From: Sphagnum magellanicum
Taxonomy: Eukaryota > Streptophyta > Sphagnopsida > Sphagnales > Sphagnaceae
NCBI GenBank assembly: GCA_021904315.1
Contig: CM038923.1
Coordinates: 18,358,038-18,422,037, forward strand
DNA: 64,000 nucleotides
Direction of reading: 5' to 3'
Shown here: positions 46,560-64,000 of the stretch, piece by piece
How positions within the stretch are numbered: the first letter of the stretch is position 1
Layout: each line of letters opens with the position of its first letter
Made by a program: the position numbers and the translations under genes
The notes under the pieces: generated by a model
Databases searched by the model: none
What the model was told of the DNA's origin: nothing
The model's input: only the letters and a program-made list of their open reading frames with translations

Positions 46560-47014
46560 TGCAAGGCATTGACCCCGAATCCCAAGGTATGACTATGGCT
46601 AAGTTGCAAAAAGTTGTGACCAATGCAATAGTCCCCTACACACACAGATCCTTGAACTCTTTGTAGTTGAAACTTTGATCATCCCACAAGTCCTAAATGT
46701 GAATGCATCCTACTAAAGTAACAAGGGTACAAGATAGAATAGTCACTAAACAAAAGTAGCCTAAGCACTTCTTCAATACCTTCAGGCTTTGCTTTAACAA
46801 GGCCATCTTGCACATTTCTCCAAGCATTCAACAAAGAATTCCAAAATGGGAAGGCCATCTTGCGGAACTTGATTGTTGCAAATAACCAACTGATGTCCAA
46901 GGGCATGTTAAAAATGTTTCTTACCTTGAGGTTGTGTGAACAAAATGCACCTTTGCAATAAAGTCCCCCCATAATTCTTTGTTCAAGGAGAGTATGCACC
47001 ATCAACTTCACCAA
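46560..47014 (-). mobile_element. LINE reverse-transcriptase C-terminal fragment
   Basis: The minus-strand frame 47014-46679 contains FPFWNSLLNAWRNV then EEVLRLLLFSDYSI, resembling the segment between the RT core and the zinc-binding RVT domain of plant L1-type LINEs (PFWKSLL-AW and LFGN-x-I). After a stop and frame change the sequence up to about 46560 reads QGSVCVGDYC, comparable to the G-I-VGDL motif that follows. Family assigned from motifs; no 5' part or poly-A tail was identified. Confidence 0.5.
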
Positions 47015-49707
47015 TAAAAACTTAACCTAGGATTATAGGTGTATGGTCCCTAATTTGCCCTTGTAATCTGGTAGGGTAATCACATGTCCCATTTGATGTT
47101 GGTTTGAGTCTTGCAACCCCCCTCCCCCCAATGTAATTTTACCATGCATTTCATTTGGTCACACATGTGCATGTTGGGATTCCAATATACCACAACATAC
47201 CAAATGGAAGCAAGGATCATTGAATTTGCAATTAGGATGTACCAATTAAAAAAACTTTGTTGCTAGACCAACTTATGAGTTTTGCTTTCAAGACAAACAT
47301 CAACTTGTTAAAATTGTAAGATGAATATCCTACTTCATGAGTACAAATTAATTGATTAATCTAGGCTTCAGGGTGAGGTTGTGGAGCTGACCATTGAAGT
47401 GCCCAATGACATTTAGATGAGGAGGTTGATGTTTGTAGAATATGTTCGAGGCATAAAAAATGTTCACAATCAACATGCATACTACTATCTAAGAAATTAA
47501 TTGATTGATTGCCTCTAAATGTCGAAAGGATTCAACCAACTTTAATTTTTCATTAATTCATACAAATTTTGCATTTTGTTGTGTTTAGCATTTTTTTTAG
47601 TTTTTAAACTATGCAATATAGCTTGTGAAATCTATGAGATTTTGATGGCTTACTTCTTGCTATCAAATTGTGTGGAATAGGGATGGAAGCTTTTGTTGCA
47701 TCACTTGTTTGAGGTGTCATCATGTTGGTTTGTGCATTGTTGTGTTTGAGTTTGAGATGAGTTCAAAGTAGTTGTAATTTCTTTTGCCTTTGGAAAGAAA
47801 AGTATTCATGTCCCTCACCCAATTGTAAGGCAAAACATAGTTAGGAAGACTATTTGAACCATCACAATTGTAATTTTTTTGGATTGCAAATGAATTTAAA
47901 ATGTAAAGCCAAATTGAAAATTAATATGATAAAAATCTAAATTATTCATGTTGCAATAAAATTTAATGGGAATCATATTTTAAAATTTGAATGAATTTAA
48001 AGAAAGTAATACATTTATAGTGGATTTTTGAAATGATCACGCCAAGTTTGTCACACAAATAGAATGAAAAAGTGGGTTCAAAAAATATGCCATGATAAGC
48101 TTTCTCAATACAAAGAAATTTGATTTTTAAAATATTAGAATGCCATATTTTTGTTATTTATTATCCTTTATAGTCCATTTCACATTGAAATATTAAAAAT
48201 TTCAAATCAATTTTTGAACCAATCACGTATTTAATATATTTTAAAGGTTGTTTACTAACAATTTTTATTAAAAAAGAAAGAATAATTATTTTAATTACAA
48301 GAATTTTGGTTAATGTAAAATGTAGAACTTCAAAATATCAAAAATGAATCACATAACCATGTTTTTATTTTATAGTTGATTATGAGGCATGGAAAATAGG
48401 TCCATCATACTTTAGTTTCGCATGATGATAATTCTCTCCAAAGTGGTTACCACCATATCTCTGATGGCACAAGCTTGGGTAGTGATGATGTTATTTGTTG
48501 TTTGTGTCATGGCCTTTTAGTCTTCTTGTGTCCTCTCACAACCTTGTGGTCATTTTGAAGGTGGGGTCACATTGGAGCAAACATGCAACTTAAAAATTAA
48601 CTAGCATGGTACCTTTTCAGGTTGGGCATAAATTAAATTTTTTAATAATTTGTTGAATTTTTTTGATATTAATAATTAGTTATGACGAAAAGTGAAAAAT
48701 TCATGCAGCCCACCAAGTTTGATCCCTAAAACCTCTTCGAGTCGGTTTTAGCAATACTTGACCAATCATCTAACCATAAAGCATTAAAGTTCTCTTCTGT
48801 AAGCACTTGGTTATAGTAAATTTAATATAGAGTGACAAATTTTTCAAATTTTAAATTTTAACTGCCAAATGAAAAATTGAAAATAAAATTAATTATTGGG
48901 CACTAAGGTGCCGAATTTGAAAAAGTTTTACGATAATACAATTCAAGTAATTAAAAATTGGATTTTAAAGGTAATTTTTAGTGTTACAAAATTAACAATC
49001 ATCGAAATCAATACCTTGGATTAAAGGCTTGGAGCAAATAATTTGTTGAAACTAGGTGACAAACCAAAGCCCCATCATAGCAGCCTCCGCTTTTTGAAGC
49101 CATGTACAAAGACCAAAAGAAGTTCCCTATTACATGGGCTGCAATTCCATGATTCTAAATTCAAAATGGAAATCCAATAGAGATGACAGATTAACATGAA
49201 AGTTTGAGTTGTTTTACAGACTAGTGTGCTTCAAATATATCATATTTCCCAAATATGAACGTGCATAATTGCTAAATACATATGAGACCATAATCATACC
49301 ATTTATGATTCTCATAAGTAACCATTGGAGGGCATCACAACCATTTAATTAGTATGTGTGCATATCCTTTTCAGAAGCAGGAGTGTATCATTTAGATGCA
49401 CTCCCAAGTCATATACAAAAACAATGTAGATTTTGTTGGGTTGATGAAGGTATCCAATTATGAATGCTAGTCAATGATGCTGAAATGTTATTGCAAATAG
49501 GAAACAATGTTCAATAGTTTTCAATGATGATGTGACTAGCCATGGGGCTATTGAAGCACCAATGGCATTCATTCAATTGATGCATGGGTGTCAAATTCAT
49601 AGTTATTTAAAATTAGTTATGTAAAGTATTCATGATAAAAACTTGGAATTTTTTTTCTTCAAACAAAATGACGGCAAATGCACCAATTAATTCATTTTAT
49701 TATATAT
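47015..49707. other. Spacer, right part: AT-rich, no gene
   Basis: AT-rich throughout, with only short open frames. Unit B homology starts at its right end. No repeat copy from elsewhere in the window was recognised here. Confidence 0.4.
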
Positions 49708-49989
49708 TTATTGTAAGTAATCATAACTATTAATTATGATTTAATTATAACTAGAACGATAATTAATTTTTTTTCAATAATAATTATATATTTAAAATTT
49801 ATTTTTATGTTAAAATAAATATCATAAATAGGGTACATTAATTAACCTACAAATACATGAACATTTTGAGTTAATTATTAGTTTAAGTTATGTAAAATTT
49901 TAAATAATATTAATTACTGATCATTTTAAGTAATCATAATTATAAAAATATTTATTAAATATAATTACAATAGTTAATATTACTAGTGA

Positions 49990-52572
49990 AAATGATTCGT
50001 TTTATTATTATTACTATTAACACCATAAAATTATTGTATTATTACCTATTTATCAATACTATTTTCAATATATTGATATATTATTAATATGTAAACTAGG
50101 TTAGTATATAACATAAATATTAATATAACAGTTGCATCCAATGTGCAATGAAGTTGGTGATGTTCACAAATGAATTTTTTATCTCATATCTTTTGGTTTC
50201 TAGTTTAATTTTGCATTCTATATAAGTAGGTGTAATAGCCATGTTCACAAACCAAGTACTAGGTGCCATTGAAGATGAACTAATAAAAAAAAACTTGACC
50301 TTGAATGGTTAAACCCAAAAATAAAATCAGATTATTTTAAAACTACCTATTATACCTAGACCTACCTATTTATTTAGTAAGGTGTAATAATTACCTACCT
50401 ACGTAGGCACCACATGTCAAAATCTTATCAACCTTAAATTGGATAATTAAAATTTTATTTATTAATATATTAAAATAAAAAATAAGTGATCTTTAATTGT
50501 CACATGTCACCATATAATTGGTGTTTAAAAATGGACATGTGTCTAAATGGTCAATGAACATTTCATGGTGTGCCATGTATCATTATCCTAATGATAAAAG
50601 CTTTAACAATTGAATTTAATCCAATGAATTTTTAATACCTAATTAAACCTTATTACTTAATATGTTGACCCTACTATTCATTAGTACCATGATAGAATAT
50701 CGAAGTTTTGTTTCTATTTTCAGAAGTTAATTTTCAAGTAACTAGTTTTCAATCTAATGAAAACATATGGGGCAAGTTTCAAACACAGTATCACCAAGGG
50801 TGATACCTAGCAAAAATCAAGGTGAGAATTGGATTCAAACTTTGCTCGATTTTCAAGTTTTTTTATGATATCCACCCAACACTGGTCTAGATCAATCTTG
50901 TGTGGTTCCTTGATTTTGTTACAAACTTTTAGTTTTAGTTTGTTTTTGAACATTTTGGAAATAAGAAACTTTTGGCTTTGATTTTTTTGATAATTCTAAA
51001 AATCAGAGAACCGAATAGATTCATGGAAAAACCAACATGGAAAGAAGGTTATTCGACTAGTTCTTTGTTTTTTTAGAACTGTCAATGAAGGGTGCATATA
51101 TCTGACACCCTTATCCACCCATTCTTTCTTTTCAAATAAAATAAAATAAAAGGCTAAATATGGTTATGGAATATGTCCAACTTAATTACACCGCATTTCA
51201 CACGAAAGACAATTGATATGTCTACTGAAAAGGTCCCACTAGCAATATAAAACATGATAAACAAAATTTCTAAGTTTTCATGCAATTGCACTAATATGAT
51301 GGCGAAGATTCTTATGTAATTCATTTTAGTAGAATCACCCACATGCTACCAAAAAGTCTATAATACATATCACAAGATATGTAGCAAAACAATTAAAAGT
51401 TCCAAAAATAAACACATTCATGTGTTTACAACTTCTATCACCACAATAGAACATAGCTTTTATGTTCTATTTATTATCCAAACTAGGTCATAATATATGA
51501 TATCCAACAACTATTATTCCATGTAATATGAACATAGTCATCAGAGATTAAACAATTCGCCATATTGAACAAGGTTATTAGTTATCTTGGATGAAATTTA
51601 AAACAACAATTGCAAATCAAAATTTGAAGATGATCGACATGTTTCAATTTGCCACTTCAATCAAAATTTAAATTAACTATGTAATGATTGACCTACTTAT
51701 TCACAAATGTAAGTCATGTTTAATTATGTAACATCATATGTAAAACCTACAAAGTTTGGATCACCTACACAAAAGGAATATATGTATATGGGGCCAAATT
51801 GCAGATGTAATGATGTGATTAGAAATTTATTTCTATTGAAAACATGTTCATTTAAAGAATTAAAAAACATAGAAGTGAACATATATTTGTTAATTATTGT
51901 GTGATGTGGAACATAAGAAAAAAATAGGATTTTCATAAGGTCATGAATTGAAAGATCTTAGAGGTATGGTTGTGATGCCATTAAAAATAGTAATCCATTT
52001 CAAAAATGCTAATTTGAAAATAGTAAAGATAAAGAATCATAAAATTGATGAATAATTAAATTAAAATTATTTTCGAATAGGAAATCATTTAGATAAGTTT
52101 TAAGAATTAAAAATGAATAATATAAAATAATCATATAACTTTTCATAATCAAAAAATTCACCTATAAGAATTGACACTTATTTTCATTGATGATAAAAAT
52201 TCAAAAGTTGTGTACATACTACAAACTTAATGATATCAATACATACTTGAACCTTTTTGTCATGTCTGCAAATTGATATATTGTATTTATGCACAATATT
52301 TTTCACACTTGGAAAAGAATATCCATCTCTACAAATTATGGCAAGTTACCTTTGGACCAATTCACAAAGAAGGCTGCCATTTGATGGATTTTCAAACATC
52401 ACAAGTTTTTAATTAGCATCTAAAGAAAAATGAAAACACAAATAACACTAATTATCTATATGAAAAAATCATGTATTAATTGAAAGGATTGAGTGGATCC
52501 TTAATTTAACAATATTTGAACTCATTGCAAATTCATTTTTTGTAAGTTGAATTCAACAAAACTCTTCATAAC
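49990..52572. other. 3' intergenic part of unit B
   Basis: Collinear with 27395-29939. It contains a TACC patch (about 50345-50405), CACATGT phrases (about 50410-50580) and the short open frame at 51154-51342. No other gene is seen. Confidence 0.45.
51154..51342 (-). CDS. Conserved short open frame, function unknown (unit B)
   Basis: Counterpart of 28395-28646, starting MGDSTKMNYIRIF and 62 codons long. It ends at a stop after KLDIFHNHI where unit A continues for about 20 more residues. No recognised domain. The same doubts apply as for the unit A frame. Confidence 0.2.
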   Translation of the reverse strand: MGDSTKMNYIRIFAIILVQLHENLEILFIMFYIASGTFSVDISIVFRVKCGVIKLDIFHNHI

Positions 52573-61688
<9,116 letters not shown>

Positions 61689-62139
61689 GGATGCAGAAGA
61701 CTTCACATAACAGATCATGATCTGGACCTCGCCATTCCACTTCACACGCCAAAGTAAAACCTCCTTGGGAAACGCGTTTGCTGCAGAAAGACTTAGACTT
61801 GAAAGCGTAGCTTGCGTCGTTCAGACAAAGAAGAAGTCAGCAAATCCATCTGCTACAAGCAGCCAGGATTCCCTCTCCATGCTGGCACGCCAATGACAGC
61901 GGAATTGGCAGTGCCTTAATTGCCCACCGTACTCGGACAGAAAATGCTATTAAATGCAAGAGCCCAAAAAGGATTAGAAATTACCCAACGCCTCCAAAAC
62001 TTCAGATTGGCTAACGTTGAAATTTTGGGGGGACTTTTGACCCTGGTTGTATAGGCTTATACCATTTTAGTGTACAAATATAGAGAGCTTGCTGAATAGG
62101 CTGTTGTGTAGGTGTGGAGAAAAAATGTTATGGCCAATG

Positions 62140-62465
62140 AAATTGCTGGATTTGGTGGTCTGAATTTGTTTTTAGTTATCTTGAGTGAAAGAGTAATTAA
62201 ATTTTTAATAGCGTTTGGTAGGTTCACAAGGATTTTAAAGAACCAATGAAAATGATAGAACGGAACAACTATTTTGAATGTTCAGCAGAATAAGATTGGT
62301 GTAGCCCCATTTTTGTTTTTCCATCTCAATGGCATTGCTGGATTTGGTAGTCTGACTTCGTTTTCTTACTTATCTCTAATGAACTAAGGGTTCTGTGTGT
62401 AATAGTTATTTACAGGCAGGGTTGTTGCATATTACTTGTGCACTTTGTTTTATGCAGACTCCATG
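62140..62465. repeat. Two-unit dispersed repeat upstream of copy B
   Basis: Counterpart of 39527-39850, with the same TGCTGGATTTGGT unit repeated about 195 bases apart. Confidence 0.7.
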
Positions 62466-62699
62466 GCTATCATCCATATGAAGAAAAGTGATGATCGTTG
62501 GTAAGGAGGATTCAGCCAAATCTGGCTATAAATTAGATATAAAGCACACATTTTTAATCTTCCTTCTATATTTCTGACTATTTACTGTAACGAATAGAGC
62601 ACTCTGGCTCTTTTCTGACTGCTAGTAATTTGTTGCAGAGGAATTCTGGCTATGTTGGAAAGCAATGTATGCTGTCATCAGTGGAAGGCCACTTGCAAG

Positions 62700-63256
62700 T
62701 CTTCTTCCCCATTCATAAAGTGCCCTATTAATCTCTGCTGTCTTTTTGAATGGCCAATCTTTCTGAATTATGAGATTAAGCACATGCACTAATGGGTGCT
62801 GGGTCACATAATCGACTACAAAATAGAGGGCTTGCAATTGGAACTGTTTCAAAACCCCTACTTTGTAAGTGTAGGATAAGCCCCTGAGTGAGGGCTAACC
62901 ATAATGAGGCAACCACAAGGCAACACAAGGCCTGAGCTGAGTGGTTTGGCTCATTATGGTAGTCCTTGAAACTATTGGGAGCGGCTTTACCGACAATGAA
63001 GAATATGTAAGATCTTTTTGAAAAGACACAAGGAACTCATCAACCCTCCTGGCGAGGCAGTTACAGTATTGTGTAATCTATTGGGATGGGAAGTGATCAG
63101 TGGAGGGTTGATCCCAAGTTTAAGCAACTAAGTTTTGCAAAGACAAAAATCCTACCAGTTCTTCACTGACATGCAATGCATCAATATATGTACAAATCGG
63201 AATTGGATGCAATAAAGCCAATTAGCTGCAAAATAAACATTGCAGATCAGGGTTTC
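62700..63256. other. 557-base segment present only in unit B
   Basis: Unit A passes directly from CACTTGCAAG to GACCTCT (40076-40110), whereas unit B has this block between them. No clear target duplication flanks it, so deletion from unit A is as likely as insertion into B. Inside, CCATAATGAG (about 62900) and CTCATTATGG (about 62951) form a spaced inverted repeat. No coding region is recognised. Confidence 0.6.
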
Positions 63257-63649
63257 TAGGACCTCTCGTATGGAGTTGAAACTTGGCAGCCAAGTGGACG
63301 CTGGGTTCTATAGCTTTGCCCCTTCCATGGTAATGGTAAAAGGTTGGCCACAAAAGAGAAGCAATGAATTAAATATTGCATTGGTGGTAAGGGTAAAAGG
63401 CTGGCCACAGAAGAGAAGGAATGAATATTGCATTGGCTCAATTCAGAAGACATTGGCACAGAAAGATTTCCCCTAGCATCAAGACGGAGATTCTCATTTT
63501 ATTAGTTTGTACTTTTTTTCTTTGAAAGCCATCTTCTTCAAATGCCAAGTTCACACTTGTGTAAAAACATTTTGAAATGATTAAAAAATTGGAGAATGGA
63601 TGGATTGGCAAAGGTAAATCTAAAGTACTTAAACAATGAGGTTTCATAC

Positions 63650-63800
63650 ATTTTCATCCAGGTTTTCATCCATTGTGCAAGTTCCTTGCATGCCACTTTT
63701 GGGGTAGCTCCCAATTTTTCATCCACTGTGCAAGTTGTCCAATTTCACAGATGCCTTCTCGGTAACTGTCTGGATTTTCATCTATTGTGCAATCTCCCCA
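63650..63800. repeat. Tandem TTTCATCCATTGTGCAAG units, unit B
   Basis: Counterpart of 41068-41215, with the same order of units and about 95% similarity by eye. Confidence 0.7.
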
Positions 63801-64000
63801 GGGAGCAACTCGTATGCATCCCCAGCATGAAAATCCAAGGAGCTTCCTCAAGGAATTGTGCAACTTTTTGCATAGGTGCCCCAGATGCCTCCGAGGAAGA
63901 AGCTCCCTGGAATTTCATTCATAGTGAAACTTTCCATGGGAAGTGTGCAACTTTGCAATAATATTAAGCCAATAGCATGAGGTTTTATGAGAGTGTTTGC

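Overview
The window looks like a repeat-rich, AT-rich nuclear region of a land plant. It has multi-exon genes with canonical GT-AG introns of about 80-1000 bp, degenerate Ty1-copia, Ty3-gypsy (chromodomain type) and LINE remains, MITE-like terminal-inverted-repeat elements and tetranucleotide arrays. The density of old, mutated transposons and the style of the receptor kinase suggest a gymnosperm, but nothing in the sequence fixes the species. I saw no organelle or bacterial gene cluster, no tRNA or rRNA gene and no CRISPR array.

Layout. 1-1.6 kb: 5' half of a decayed LINE on the minus strand, running off the left edge. 2.5-3.7 kb: short tandem repeats and a GGTA-type array. 5.7-5.9 kb: a run of three stem-loops. 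6.3-6.9 kb: a GC-rich LINE reverse-transcriptase C-terminal fragment. 7.1-9.6 kb: three copies of one terminal-inverted-repeat element. 10-15.5 kb: AT-rich DNA with no recognisable gene. 15.5-20.1 kb: a broken Ty1-copia element (+). 20.1-20.7 kb: a second GTCAA/TACC module. 21.9-26.3 kb: a broken Ty3-gypsy chromovirus (-).

The right half (27.08-41.43 kb and 49.71 kb to the end) is a direct duplication of at least 14.3 kb, offset by about 22.6 kb. Each copy carries a minus-strand receptor-kinase gene of 15 exons encoding about 1,020 residues: signal peptide, malectin-like domain, leucine-rich repeats, one membrane span and an RD-type kinase. Exon lengths match between copies except for three indels, so the gene model rests on comparing the copies. 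The ectodomain is of the LRR-I kind (malectin-like before the LRRs), whereas the kinase reads like the LRR-VIII-2 kind, an unusual pairing.

Both copies are damaged, at different sites. Copy A (29.9-39.1 kb) has a frameshift in exon 2 and three in-frame stops, and is a pseudogene. Copy B (52.6-61.7 kb) has one extra base in LRR exon 6 and is otherwise open; exon 6 is flanked by identical intron phases, so omitting it would keep the frame. Other points of interest are a 47-bp-arm hairpin kept in the same intron of both copies, a near-identical intronic island of about 185 bp, and a 588-bp insertion in copy A flanked by a 5-bp target duplication. An 8.3-kb spacer between the copies holds a LINE fragment and an inverted copy of a repeat found upstream of both kinase genes.
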